Numbered from the stretch's first letter, positions 1 through 8,472 are shown. The stretch is 64,000 nucleotides of DNA from UBA4923 sp964486135 (GCA_964486135.1 CAZAKT010000003.1:1-64000), one strand, 5' to 3'. Notes: generated by a model from the letters alone, not told the origin. A program made the numbers and translations.

Positions 1-53
1 GCAACTGACTCTTAATCAGTGGGTCCGGGGTTCGAATCCCCGATGGTGTACCA
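1..53 (+). tRNA. tRNA-Lys (anticodon CTT), 5' part cut off by the window edge
   Basis: The 3' half of a tRNA is visible. It shows an anticodon stem ACTGA/TCAGT closing the loop CTCTTAA, so the anticodon is CTT (lysine). A T-arm CGGGG-TTCGAAT-CCCCG follows, then acceptor strand ATGGTGT, discriminator A and an encoded CCA. The acceptor 5' strand and most of the D-arm lie outside the window. A terminator hairpin follows at once. Confidence 0.9.
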
Positions 54-91
54 GGGACGGCGACTTTTGGGTCGCCGTCCCTGATTTATTT
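53..91 (+). terminator. Intrinsic terminator after tRNA-Lys
   Basis: A perfect 12-bp stem (AGGGACGGCGAC with GTCGCCGTCCCT) closes a 6-nt loop and is followed by the T-rich stretch TGATTTATTT. It begins at the last base of the tRNA CCA end, so it most likely ends the tRNA transcript. The convergent minus-strand gene ends at 107. There is no T tract on the minus-strand side, so it looks one-directional. Confidence 0.8.
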
Positions 92-106
92 GCTGCCAAG
101 GAAAGG

Positions 107-1183
107 TCAACGATAGGCCACTGTTGACAAGGCGCTGTCATCCACCACTATTATCCAGGTCAGACCAGGGTTCAGGATCAACTCTTCCCCAGCCAGGTAA
201 AAGAGCATGGGGGCGGTGTGGGATTCCTTTTCCCAGCTGATATCGAATTTTTCGCCGCCGGTGAGGTAGACGGCCTCGGCCTTGTCGACCCAATTCACCT
301 TGACGTGGACCCCGTTGGGCATGAGACTGTGGGGCCGGTGGAGGACAATGATATTGGAAATCTCCAGTTTTTCCCCACTTTGTTCATCGACCAGGACAGT
401 CCCGTCATTGTACTTGTAGTAGCAATTCTTATCCGCGTCAAACTTGAAGGACTCTTTCAAAGAACTGTAGCGGTAGTCCAGTTCTGCGACCGCCTGGCCG
501 CCGTCGGGGAGCTGGGATTCACGGTAGACCCGGGGGCCGGGTATCGCTTCAGGCGGTATGATTGAGCCGTAGCTGCTTTCAGCCCGCTTGTAGGCGGTTT
601 CCAGCTTGCAGTAAAGATTGTGGGGGGCCTGCCGGTGACTGCTTCGGTAATAGATCCCGTAAAAACCCTTAAGGGCATCCAGGATCCGGATGGTATTGAC
701 AAGGGAGCTTGCCTCGATGACGTTGTAATTGCCGGCATAGGCGTAGAAGGCCTGGTGCTGGGCAACCAGGTCCAGGAAGGCGGGGCGGGCACTGCGGACA
801 GGGCCGACCACACCTTCCTCCGCATCGGTCACAAGTAAGAACCGGCTTGTCCTCCCCTCGGTCAGGATCTGGTAGATGAGCTTAGCCTTGGCCAGTCCGG
901 ACTGGGGCCGGGCCGGTCCCGCATTATTGACCATGAAGGCCAAGGGATAGCGGTCGGGGAAGAGCAAGTCGGCTTCCGGTTCAGGGGGGGCTTCCGTCCC
1001 GGTCGTTTCCGGTGGCCTGGTTGGGCTTGTAGTCGCTTGGCTTTGACTGGGTTCTTCCGGCTCGCTTTCGGCCGGTTCCTCCTTGCTGCAGGAAAGGGAT
1101 GAAAGGACCAGGGCAAAAACCAGGAGGCAGAGAGCCAGTATTTTCAAGGAATTGGGCCTGATGACCGATGAAGACGAATGCAT
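107..1183 (-). CDS. DUF3048 (YerB-type) lipoprotein
   Basis: This is a 358-residue secreted lipoprotein. The N-terminus has a hydrophobic segment ending in a lipobox (LSSLSC, lipidated Cys32), then a Ser/Pro/Glu/Thr-rich linker to about residue 70. The folded part contains the hallmark blocks of DUF3048 (YerB of Bacillus subtilis): PLAFMVNN, YQILTEG and VGPVRSARP. It should be tethered to the outer face of the membrane. The biochemical role of the family is unknown to me. The gene stands alone on the minus strand, convergent with the tRNA and divergent from the KASIII module, with a 221-bp divergent region between. Family assignment is firm; function is open. Confidence 0.85.
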   Translation of the reverse strand: MHSSSSVIRPNSLKILALCLLVFALVLSSLSCSKEEPAESEPEEPSQSQATTSPTRPPETTGTEAPPEPEADLLFPDRYPLAFMVNNAGPARPQSGLAKAKLIYQILTEGRTSRFLLVTDAEEGVVGPVRSARPAFLDLVAQHQAFYAYAGNYNVIEASSLVNTIRILDALKGFYGIYYRSSHRQAPHNLYCKLETAYKRAESSYGSIIPPEAIPGPRVYRESQLPDGGQAVAELDYRYSSLKESFKFDADKNCYYKYNDGTVLVDEQSGEKLEISNIIVLHRPHSLMPNGVHVKVNWVDKAEAVYLTGGEKFDISWEKESHTAPMLFYLAGEELILNPGLTWIIVVDDSALSTVAYR

Positions 1184-1404
1184 TGAATTTCCTCCCAGCC
1201 TGCCGGCCCCGCATCCGCGTCAGGATCTTTGAAGCAGGCTCTTTATGCTAGAAAGTATAGCATGCAAGAAGCCGGGACTCGTTGGAGTCAAGCCGGTCAG
1301 TCCGCTGATCCCTCTTCCCTGAATGGAAGGCTACTATGCATATTTAACAAATTATCTTATGATGGTTCGAGAGGAAGGCTTATAGCCTAAGAGGAGGATA
1401 TTTT

Positions 1405-2499
1405 ATGCCCTATTTCAAATTTTCGAACCTGGCGATTACCGGTATGGCCTCGGCTGTCCCGGCGAACACGGTTACAACGGACAGTTTCATTCCCTTATTC
1501 GGCGAGGAGGCGGTCCGGCAATTTCAGGAAATGACGGGAATTCTCGCCTTTCATAAGACAAGACCGGAGCAAACCGCCTCGGATTTAGGTTTTGTGGCGG
1601 CGGAGAAACTCCTTTCCGAAAAGAATATTGACAGGCAGTCTGTGGGCGCCCTGATCTTCGTCTCCCACTCAACTGACTACCGGAGGCCGGGCACGGCTTT
1701 TGTCCTGCATAAGAGGCTGGGTCTGGGGAAGGAATGCTTTGCCTTCGATATGGGGCTGGGCTGTTCCGGTTTCGTATCCGGGGTCAATCTTGCCTGCTCA
1801 CTTCTGCAAAGCTCGGATATGGAACGGGCCCTGGTCATTGTAGCGGAGACGGTTTCCAAGCTGGCCTATCCGGAGGATAAGTCAACCGCCATGGCTTTCG
1901 GGGACGCGGGCAGCGCCATCCTTCTTGAAAAAACAGAGGATGAGACAGCCCTGACGGGACTCTTCCGGTCGGATGGGAGCCAGTATAAGTCCATCATCGT
2001 GCCTGCGGGCGGTTTCAGGAATATGCAGGCCTCGGCCGAGCCCCGAGTCTGGGCTGACGGGAACACAAGGACCCTCTACAATACCCATGTAGACGGGGCG
2101 GCGGTCTTCCAGTTCATCCTTTCCGACGTCATGGATCTGGTCAGGGACTATTTCCAGAAGACCTCGACCGGCGTTGACGATTATGATTGTTTCGTTTTCC
2201 ATCAGACCAATGAATTCCACCACAAGCAGATTGCCCGTAAACTGAAGATTCCCATGGAAAAAATGCAGATGAGTATGAGCAGTTTTGGCAATACTTCGGG
2301 GCCGTCTATTTCCCTTACCCTTTGCGACAAGTATGGTCAGGCAGAGGATTCGACAATCAGGGCCCTGCTCTGTGGCTTTGGTGTGGGCTTCTCCTGGGGT
2401 GCCCTGGCGGCAAGCCTGAAAACCGGGGATATTTTACCGGTTGTTGAAACGGACGATTATTTCGCTGAGGGGATCATCAATAGCCCCGAGGATTTTTAG
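1405..2499 (+). CDS. 3-oxoacyl-ACP synthase III-like condensing enzyme (KASIII/FabH family)
   Basis: A 364-residue thiolase-fold condensing enzyme. The KASIII catalytic triad is present: Cys120 in GLGCSGF, His266 in FHQTN (FabH normally HQAN) and Asn296 in FGNTSGP. KASIII enzymes condense an acyl-CoA with malonyl-ACP to start a fatty-acid or polyketide chain. The ATG at 1405 follows a strong AGGAGG site. It is the first gene of a four-gene module with FabD, an ACP and a phosphopantetheinyl transferase, so it probably loads that ACP. It is longer than typical FabH (about 320 residues) and has an acidic C-terminal tail. It may be the housekeeping FabH or a specialised starter enzyme. No fabF, fabG, fabZ or fabI/K is nearby, which favours a special role. 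Confidence 0.85.
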   Translation: MPYFKFSNLAITGMASAVPANTVTTDSFIPLFGEEAVRQFQEMTGILAFHKTRPEQTASDLGFVAAEKLLSEKNIDRQSVGALIFVSHSTDYRRPGTAFVLHKRLGLGKECFAFDMGLGCSGFVSGVNLACSLLQSSDMERALVIVAETVSKLAYPEDKSTAMAFGDAGSAILLEKTEDETALTGLFRSDGSQYKSIIVPAGGFRNMQASAEPRVWADGNTRTLYNTHVDGAAVFQFILSDVMDLVRDYFQKTSTGVDDYDCFVFHQTNEFHHKQIARKLKIPMEKMQMSMSSFGNTSGPSISLTLCDKYGQAEDSTIRALLCGFGVGFSWGALAASLKTGDILPVVETDDYFAEGIINSPEDF

Positions 2500-2546
2500 G
2501 GCTTTCGCGAACCGGCGGCCGCGAGGACTGGAAGGGCAATAACTGA

Positions 2547-3491
2547 ATGAAGAAAACCGCTTTTATTTTCCCGGGGCAAGGCGCCCAGTACGTCGGCATG
2601 GGAAAGGATTTCCATGACCGCTTTGAGCTGGCAAGACAGATTTTCCAGGAAGCAGACCAGGCCCTGGGCCTGAGTATCTCAAAACTTTGCTTCCAGGGGC
2701 CGGAGGAAGAACTCCTCCTTACGGAAAATACACAGCCAGCCCTATTGGCGACATCCGTGGCCCTCTTGAGGGTCTTGAAGGAAGAGGGTTTTGCCTGCGA
2801 TTATACGGCAGGCTTGAGCCTGGGCGAATACACGGCCCTGGTAAACGCCGGCACACTCGATTTTTCACAGGCCGTCCTCCTTGTGAAGAAGCGGGGTCTC
2901 TACATGCAGGAGGCGGTCCCCGAAGGTGTCGGGAGGATGGGAGCCATCATCGGTCTGCCGGTCGACCAGGTTGAGGCGATCGTGGCTGAGTCGGCTGATG
3001 CGGGGATCCTTGAGATCGCCAATTACAATACCCAGGAGCAGACAGTTGTATCGGGGGAAAAGAAGGCAGTGAGGAAGGCCCTGAAGATGGCCAAGGAGCG
3101 GGGCGCCCGCCGGGCGCTCCCCCTGCTTGTCAGCGCGCCCTTCCACTGCAGCCTGCTGGAGCCGGCCGGGCTCCAGCTCGAAAAGGACCTGGACCGGATC
3201 AATTTTTCCGATCCTGCCATTCCCTTTATCTCGAATGTGACTGCCCGGCAGATTGATGACCGGGCGGAGATCAAGAGGCATCTGATAGAACAGGTGAGCC
3301 GGCCCGTCCGCTGGTATCAAACGGTGGAACTCCTTTTGGAGGAAGGGGTCAGGAACTTCATTGAAATAGGCCCGGGCACAACTTTGAGCAATTTCGCCCT
3401 CAGTATCGCCGCCCATAAGGGCCTTGAAATTACCAGCCTTTCCATAAGCGATCTGGAAGGCCTGGCGGGAGCAAAAGAAGCCTTGCTTTGA
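2547..3491 (+). CDS. fabD: Malonyl-CoA:acyl-carrier-protein transacylase (FabD)
   Basis: A 314-residue acyltransferase that moves malonyl groups from CoA to the phosphopantetheine arm of an ACP. The N-terminal FPGQGAQ block, the nucleophile elbow GLSLGE (Ser91) and the catalytic His200 in SAPFH are all in place, and the length is normal for FabD. It starts 47 bp after the KASIII gene and is followed 28 bp later by an ACP, so the three genes are probably co-transcribed. In context it would supply malonyl-ACP to the KASIII. It may also be the only FabD of the cell; the rest of the genome is needed to decide. Confidence 0.9.
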   Translation: MKKTAFIFPGQGAQYVGMGKDFHDRFELARQIFQEADQALGLSISKLCFQGPEEELLLTENTQPALLATSVALLRVLKEEGFACDYTAGLSLGEYTALVNAGTLDFSQAVLLVKKRGLYMQEAVPEGVGRMGAIIGLPVDQVEAIVAESADAGILEIANYNTQEQTVVSGEKKAVRKALKMAKERGARRALPLLVSAPFHCSLLEPAGLQLEKDLDRINFSDPAIPFISNVTARQIDDRAEIKRHLIEQVSRPVRWYQTVELLLEEGVRNFIEIGPGTTLSNFALSIAAHKGLEITSLSISDLEGLAGAKEALL

Positions 3492-3519
3492 AGGCTATGC
3501 AAAGAGGGGAGACCTGAAG

Positions 3520-3738
3520 ATGACAAAGGAAGATAAATTGGCTTTGCTGGAAGAGGTAATGGATGTCGAGGCGGGCAGCTTGAGCCCTGACCAGGAACTC
3601 AAGTCCCTGAAAAAATGGAATTCCATGGCCAGGCTGTCCCTGATCGTCCTCATGGATGACGAATTTGAAAAGACCCTTACGAGCGAAGAGGTCAGGGCCT
3701 TTGAAACCGTAGGAGATATCCTGGACTTCATGGACTGA
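3520..3738 (+). CDS. Divergent acyl carrier protein
   Basis: A 72-residue acidic helical protein with the ACP phosphopantetheine site at Ser35, in WNSM where classical ACPs have DSL. The rest fits the four-helix ACP pattern, with an acidic recognition helix (MDDEFEK) and a C-terminal VGDILDFM block. It is clearly different from the housekeeping AcpP at 29686-29925 (site ADSLD). It lies between fabD and a phosphopantetheinyl transferase gene, so it is probably the dedicated carrier of this module. A good ribosome site (GGGGAGA) precedes the ATG. Confidence 0.85.
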   Translation: MTKEDKLALLEEVMDVEAGSLSPDQELKSLKKWNSMARLSLIVLMDDEFEKTLTSEEVRAFETVGDILDFMD

Positions 3739-3760
3739 AAAAAGTCGGGGAAAGGGCCGG

Positions 3761-4300
3761 ATGCTGGAAGTTTACTACAGCCGGACGGAAGGGGAGGACC
3801 TTAAGTCCGAGGATTTTGTCAGGAGGCTTGTCCGGGCCCGATACGGGCTGGAGGACAGGGAGCTTGTCATTATCCGGGATGAATACGGCAAACCCTTTTT
3901 TCAGGATTGCCCCCATCTCCATTTCAATATCTCCCATACGGAAGGCCTTATGGTCTGTGGCCTTTCAGACAAGATCCTGGGCCTCGATGTCGAGAGGCTG
4001 ACCCCTTACAGGCCGGCCCTCGTCAACAGCTATTTTTCGCCTGATGAAAGGGCCTATGTCTTGAAGGAGGAGCCAGGGCGGGACAGGAGGTTCACCGAAC
4101 TGTGGACCCTGAAGGAGGCCTGGCTGAAATGGCGCGGAACCGGGATCAGGACCCCTCTGGAATTCTTCAATATCCTGGAGAAGAAATCCCTCCGGCAGAC
4201 CTGGCTTGGCTTGTTTTGCCTAGCAGTCTGTTCTGAGGAATTGGAGGGGCAGGCCCCTTTTTTTCTGAAGAATTTTGAAGTCCGGAACCAAGCCCAATAG
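3761..4300 (+). CDS. 4'-phosphopantetheinyl transferase (Sfp/AcpT superfamily)
   Basis: A 179-residue enzyme that would transfer phosphopantetheine from CoA to the ACP serine. It has the superfamily motifs: FNISHT at residues 55-60, the magnesium-binding GLDVE (Asp76 and Glu78) and the WTLKEA block (Trp115 to Ala120). It is shorter than classical Sfp (about 225 residues) but longer than AcpS (about 120), and its Trp-x2-Lys-Glu-Ala pattern is Sfp-like. It lies 22 bp after the ACP gene, so the ACP is its obvious substrate, though it could also serve AcpP. A TATACT box lies at 4303-4308 just after the stop codon, without a clear -35. Confidence 0.88.
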   Translation: MLEVYYSRTEGEDLKSEDFVRRLVRARYGLEDRELVIIRDEYGKPFFQDCPHLHFNISHTEGLMVCGLSDKILGLDVERLTPYRPALVNSYFSPDERAYVLKEEPGRDRRFTELWTLKEAWLKWRGTGIRTPLEFFNILEKKSLRQTWLGLFCLAVCSEELEGQAPFFLKNFEVRNQAQ

Positions 4301-4396
4301 GCTATACTGAAACAGGATGCCGACTTGCGGACCCTGGGCTTCCAGGGCTGGAAATCAGGAAAGAATCGCCAATAGATGATAGGGTTGCGGACCAGG

Positions 4397-4450
4397 ATAA
4401 ATCAGGAAGTGGATAGAGTATTTGCGGCTCGATCTTCCTGATTTATTCTT
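4397..4450 (+). promoter_or_regulatory. Long stem-loop upstream of the aconitase X operon
   Basis: A perfect 13-bp inverted repeat (ATAAATCAGGAAG at 4397-4409 and CTTCCTGATTTAT at 4434-4446) encloses a 24-nt loop and is followed by TCTTTC. It may be a weak terminator for the acyl-carrier module, an attenuator for the downstream operon, or an operator. The ribosome site and ATG of the next gene follow about 40 nt later. The sequence shows the hairpin; its role is inferred. Confidence 0.45.
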
Positions 4451-4490
4451 TCGTGAGCCATCGAATATTAATTCTTAAAGGAGATGAAGT

Positions 4491-5762
4491 ATGGAACTCA
4501 CAAGTGAGCAGCAGGAACTGCTCGACGGCCGGAAGGGTGAAACCATGGCCAGGGTGATGAAGACCCTGGTCATGTATGGGGACGCCTTTTCCGCCAAAAG
4601 GATGGTCCCGGTCACCAGTGAATACGGCCACACGGTCATCAGTTTCGGGATCGGCGTCATGGAGCCGGTTTATGATCTCTATGAAAGACTGCTGGCCGAC
4701 CAGGCTGTCAGCAAGCAGAAATTCTCCGCGGATCCGAGGCCACTCGACAAAAAGGTACCCTCCTCCTTCCTGCAGGACCTGGTCTTCAAGATCATGTACA
4801 GCAAGCAGGATACATTCGAGGAACAGCTGAGACAGTTCGGTCTTATGAACGAAGATGCCTACACCTGTGCCTGCTACCTGCCCGAGGTGGGGAATGTGCC
4901 CAAGCGCGGGGATATCCTGTCCTGGGCGGAGTCTTCAGCCGTGGTATACGCCAACAGCGTATTGGGAGCCCGCTGCAACCGGAATTCCGGCATCATTGAA
5001 CTCATGGGCTCGATCGCGGGCTTTGTTCCGGAATTCGGACTCCTGACCGATGACGGGCGCAAGGCGGACTGGGTGGTGGAAGTCAGGACGGAGAAATTAC
5101 CCGAGGCCCAGCTCTTTGGATCGGCAGTCGGAATGAAGGTACTCGATCAGGTTCCCTACATCAAGGGTCTGGACAAATGGTTGGGCAAGGAACTTGACGA
5201 TCGGGCCCGGGCCTACTTGAAGGATTTTGGCGCCGCGACAGCCTCAAACGGTTCCGTCGGCCTTTTCCACGTCGAAAACCTGACACCGGAGGCGGTGGAA
5301 TACAGCGACCAGCTTATCCGTCAAGGGGCGCCGGTTTATGTCATAGACGACAGGGAGCTTGAAAGGGTGAAGGCAAGCTATCCCGTCATCTGGAAGAATC
5401 CTGACGCCAGGCCCAAGCTTTGTTTCATGGGCTGCCCCCATATGACCCTGCAGCAGCTTAAGGACTGGACCGACCGGGTCGAAGAGGGGCTTGTGGAGGC
5501 TGGAAACGCCAAGGTGAAGGTCCCGACCGTATTCACTTCAGCGCCTGACGTGATCCGCGAATTTGAGAAGACGGACTACGCCGGCCGGCTGGAAGCGACA
5601 GGGATCATCCTGAGTTATATCTGCCCCCTCATGTATATGAATAACCCCCTTTCAAAGAAAATGCCGGTGATCACATCCTCGAATAAATTGCGAACCTATA
5701 CGAGTGCCCGCTTCTATACCGACCAGGAGATCCTGGAAATGATCACGAAAGGGGGGAAGTAG
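4491..5762 (+). CDS. Aconitase X catalytic (large) subunit, DUF521
   Basis: A 423-residue aconitase-superfamily dehydratase subunit. Characterised aconitase X proteins include cis-3-hydroxy-L-proline dehydratase in bacteria and phosphomevalonate dehydratase in archaea. Candidate Fe-S cysteines are Cys126 and Cys128 in YTCACY, Cys162 in GARCNRNSG, Cys315 in GCPHMT and Cys378 near the C-terminus. The block from GARCNRNSG through FVPEFGLL is typical of the family. A strong AAGGAGA site precedes the ATG. The swivel subunit follows one base after the stop, so this is the split two-subunit type. The substrate cannot be read from sequence alone. The neighbouring enoate-reductase-like enzyme suggests that a dehydrated, unsaturated acid is then reduced. 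Confidence 0.85.
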   Translation: MELTSEQQELLDGRKGETMARVMKTLVMYGDAFSAKRMVPVTSEYGHTVISFGIGVMEPVYDLYERLLADQAVSKQKFSADPRPLDKKVPSSFLQDLVFKIMYSKQDTFEEQLRQFGLMNEDAYTCACYLPEVGNVPKRGDILSWAESSAVVYANSVLGARCNRNSGIIELMGSIAGFVPEFGLLTDDGRKADWVVEVRTEKLPEAQLFGSAVGMKVLDQVPYIKGLDKWLGKELDDRARAYLKDFGAATASNGSVGLFHVENLTPEAVEYSDQLIRQGAPVYVIDDRELERVKASYPVIWKNPDARPKLCFMGCPHMTLQQLKDWTDRVEEGLVEAGNAKVKVPTVFTSAPDVIREFEKTDYAGRLEATGIILSYICPLMYMNNPLSKKMPVITSSNKLRTYTSARFYTDQEILEMITKGGK

Positions 5763-5763
5763 G

Positions 5764-6207
5764 ATGTCAAAAGTATTTAAAGGACGGGTGATCACACCAG
5801 GGGAGGCCAAGGCGGAAGCCCTCGTCTCCAGAACCGGTTTCAATACCCTGGCCAGTTACCAGACAGCCCTTATGTTTGGAGACAAGCAGGTCAAGTGCGG
5901 GGATCAGAACAATCCCGATATTTATAAGAAACCCATGCTGGCCAAGGCCCTCTGCCTGCCAGAAACCATCGGTTCGACGACGGGGGGTATGATCCTTTAC
6001 TGTGCCTGCGCCCTGGGCAAACAACCGGCCTGCCTGCTCTTCTCCAAGCCCATCGATCCGCTGGCCGCTTCGGGCGCCATCCTGGCCGCCAACTGGACGG
6101 AGGCCTCCATGCCGGTCGTCGACAGCCTGGGCCAGGATTTCCTTGACTATGTAGAGGACGGCATGACACTTACCGTGGCCCCGGACGGCACGGTTACAGT
6201 TGAATAG
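5764..6207 (+). CDS. Aconitase X swivel (small) subunit, DUF126
   Basis: A 147-residue beta-rich swivel domain that caps the active site of the large subunit. The family block GSTTGGMILY lies near residues 77-86 and is followed by the expected LFSKPIDPLAASGAI segment. It starts one base after the large-subunit stop codon, so the two are almost certainly translated together into a heterodimer. The downstream oxidoreductase ATG (6224) lies only 17 bp after this stop codon, continuing the operon. Confidence 0.85.
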   Translation: MSKVFKGRVITPGEAKAEALVSRTGFNTLASYQTALMFGDKQVKCGDQNNPDIYKKPMLAKALCLPETIGSTTGGMILYCACALGKQPACLLFSKPIDPLAASGAILAANWTEASMPVVDSLGQDFLDYVEDGMTLTVAPDGTVTVE

Positions 6208-6223
6208 AAAGAGAAAGATCCCA

Positions 6224-8278
6224 ATGAATCAAGATTATCAAAGCCTGTTTACGCCCTGGAAGATCGGCAAAGTGGAAATCAAGAACCGGATTGTCATGTG
6301 TCCCATGGGCGGGACCTCCATCTTTGGCTGGATGGAACCCAGCCATTTCGACAAGGAGGCCGCCAACTTCCTGCTCGAACGGGCCAGGAACAACGCCGGC
6401 CTTATCATCCCGGGCATCGCCCCCATCCGTAATATTATGGGCGGCCAATGGCTGCACAAGGGCAGGGGAAAGTACGCGAAATTGAAGGAATTCATGGAGG
6501 AGTTCCATAAGACCGGGGCCAAGATGTTTGTCCAGATCACGGCTGGTATGGGGCGGTCCATGGCGGTCAACGACCTTATGGTCCTGCTCATGAAAAACAA
6601 GGTCCTGGGGGCCCTGGCCAAACCCCTCTTCAATATGGACTACATTTGCGCCAGCGCCTCGGCCACGCCGAATCGTTGGGCCGAGGATGTCAATTCCCGG
6701 CCCCTGACGGTCAAGGAGATCGAGGCCATCATCGACTCCTATGCCAAAACCTCAAAGTTGCTCATGGAGGCGGGTGTGGACGGCGTCGAAGTTCATGCCG
6801 TCCATGAGGGCTATCTCCTGGACCAGTTTGCCATGAAATACACCAACCAGAGAACGGATGACTATGGGGGTTCCTTCGAGAATCGTTACAGGATAGCGGC
6901 CGACATAGTCAAAGCCATTAAAAAAACCTGCGGGGACGATTTCCCCGTCTCGCTCCGTTATTCCGTCGTGTCCAAGACCAAGGGTTTTGGCCAGGGCGCC
7001 GTTCCCGGTGAGGACGACTATGTCGAGGTCGGGCGGGATATGGAGGAATCGGAGAAGGCAGTCAAGTTCCTGCAGGAGGCCGGCTATGACATGCTGAACT
7101 GCGACAATGGCACTTATGACGCCTGGTACTGGGCCCATCCGCCGGCCTATATGCCGGAAAACTGCAACCTGTCCTATGTCTCCCATATCAAGCAGTTTGT
7201 TGACATCCCGGTCGTATGCGCCGGCAAGATGACCCCGGGGGTCGGAGCCCGTGCCATCCAGGAGGGGGAAATCGACGCCATGGGCGTCGCCAGACAATTC
7301 CTGACCGATCCGGCCTGGGTGACCAAACTTATGGAGGACAGGGAGGAGGATATCAAGCCCTGTATCGATTGCCATAATGCCTGCTTCACCATGGCGAAAT
7401 ACAAGGGGACGGCCAATATCCAGCCCCTGGGCGACGCTATGAAGATGGCCCGCTGCGCCCTCAACCCGCGGACCATGCAGTCAGGGAAATACAAGTTGGA
7501 AAAGGCCCCCAGGGCGAAGAGGATCGCGGTCATAGGCGGTGGTATCGGGGGCATGGAATCAGCCCTGGTCCTGGCCGACCGCGGCCACCAGGTCACCCTC
7601 TATGAGGCAGGTGATGTCCTGGGCGGGGTCTTCATCCCCGCGGCAGCCCCTGAGTTCAAGAAGAGGGACAAGGCCCTGATCGAATGGTACAGGCGGGAGA
7701 TGGCCAAAAGGCCCATCAAGGTGGAGCTCAATACCAAAATCACCGATATCAATTCGCTGGAGGCGGATGAGGTGGTCGTCGCCACGGGTTCGGCGCCCAA
7801 GCGCCCGCCCATCAAAGGCCTGGAAAACGCCCTGGAAGCGGTTGAATATCTTTCAGGGACGGAGGTCGGCGACCGGGTGATCGTCGTCGGTGGCGGTCAG
7901 ACAGGTTGTGAGATCGCCTATGACCTGATACTGAAGGGGAAAAAGCCGCAGGTCGTTGAGATGATGGAGGACTTGATTGCGGTCCCCGGTGTCTGCCTGG
8001 CCAACTCCTCCTTCCTCCGGGAGATGCTGGCCTTCAAGGAAACCCCGGTTTACCTCAACACCAAGGTCCTGGAGATAAGGAAAGACGGCGTGACCGTCCA
8101 GGATAAGGAGGGGAAGGTCTTCGACCTTGATGCCGATGCCGTCATTGTCGCGATCGGCTACGATCCGACCCCCCTGGTCAAGTCAGGCGGGCGGGTCCAT
8201 CTGGTCGGCGATGCCAAAAAGGTGGGTAATCTCCGCACCGTAATCTGGCGTGCCTGGGATGTCTGCATGAAGCTCTAG
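6224..8278 (+). CDS. Old Yellow Enzyme-type Fe-S/FAD/NAD(P) oxidoreductase (2-enoate or dienoyl-CoA reductase family)
   Basis: A 684-residue protein with an N-terminal FMN-binding TIM barrel (to about residue 365), a Fe-S cysteine cluster, and a C-terminal FAD/NAD(P) half with two GxGxxG-like sites (IGGGIGGME and VGGGQTGCE). This is the layout of 2-enoate reductase, FadH and BaiCD, which reduce activated C=C bonds. The likely cluster ligands are Cys380, Cys383, Cys387 and Cys411; the last gap (23 residues) is longer than the 11-12 usual in FadH. The ATG at 6224 was chosen over an upstream TTG at 6200 that overlaps the previous gene, because an AAAGAGAAAG purine tract precedes the ATG. It probably acts after aconitase X. 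The substrate is unknown. Confidence 0.85.
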   Translation: MNQDYQSLFTPWKIGKVEIKNRIVMCPMGGTSIFGWMEPSHFDKEAANFLLERARNNAGLIIPGIAPIRNIMGGQWLHKGRGKYAKLKEFMEEFHKTGAKMFVQITAGMGRSMAVNDLMVLLMKNKVLGALAKPLFNMDYICASASATPNRWAEDVNSRPLTVKEIEAIIDSYAKTSKLLMEAGVDGVEVHAVHEGYLLDQFAMKYTNQRTDDYGGSFENRYRIAADIVKAIKKTCGDDFPVSLRYSVVSKTKGFGQGAVPGEDDYVEVGRDMEESEKAVKFLQEAGYDMLNCDNGTYDAWYWAHPPAYMPENCNLSYVSHIKQFVDIPVVCAGKMTPGVGARAIQEGEIDAMGVARQFLTDPAWVTKLMEDREEDIKPCIDCHNACFTMAKYKGTANIQPLGDAMKMARCALNPRTMQSGKYKLEKAPRAKRIAVIGGGIGGMESALVLADRGHQVTLYEAGDVLGGVFIPAAAPEFKKRDKALIEWYRREMAKRPIKVELNTKITDINSLEADEVVVATGSAPKRPPIKGLENALEAVEYLSGTEVGDRVIVVGGGQTGCEIAYDLILKGKKPQVVEMMEDLIAVPGVCLANSSFLREMLAFKETPVYLNTKVLEIRKDGVTVQDKEGKVFDLDADAVIVAIGYDPTPLVKSGGRVHLVGDAKKVGNLRTVIWRAWDVCMKL

Positions 8279-8313
8279 GGTCGGTAAAACCTGGTCTGAC
8301 GGCCAGAAGCAGA

Positions 8314-8360
8314 AGGGGGCTCTTCCGATAAATCCAGTCTCGGAAGGGCCCCCTCTTTCA
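8314..8360 (+). terminator. Intrinsic terminator after the aconitase X operon
   Basis: A 15-bp stem (8314-8328 with 8340-8354, one G-T wobble) closes an 11-nt loop and is followed by CTTTCA. It lies 36 bp after the oxidoreductase stop codon and separates this operon from the sirtuin gene. Confidence 0.75.
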
Positions 8361-8472
8361 TGGCAGGAATAAGTTGGAAGGCCTGGTATGCTATCATCAT
8401 GAGGATAGACAAGCCGGTCAAATCTCCAGAAAATTAATGAAAGTGAAGGACTGTATGATCAAGGATACTGTA

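Noticed and set aside
1246..1262. TGCTA-N7-TAGCA repeat and TATACT box in the yerB-KASIII divergent region as a promoter or operator
   Set aside because: No -35 at suitable spacing was found on either strand and the arms are only 5 bp, so the evidence is too weak.
6200..6223. TTG at 6200 as start of the oxidoreductase
   Set aside because: It overlaps the previous gene and lacks a ribosome site, while the ATG at 6224 has a purine-rich site and gives the normal N-terminus.
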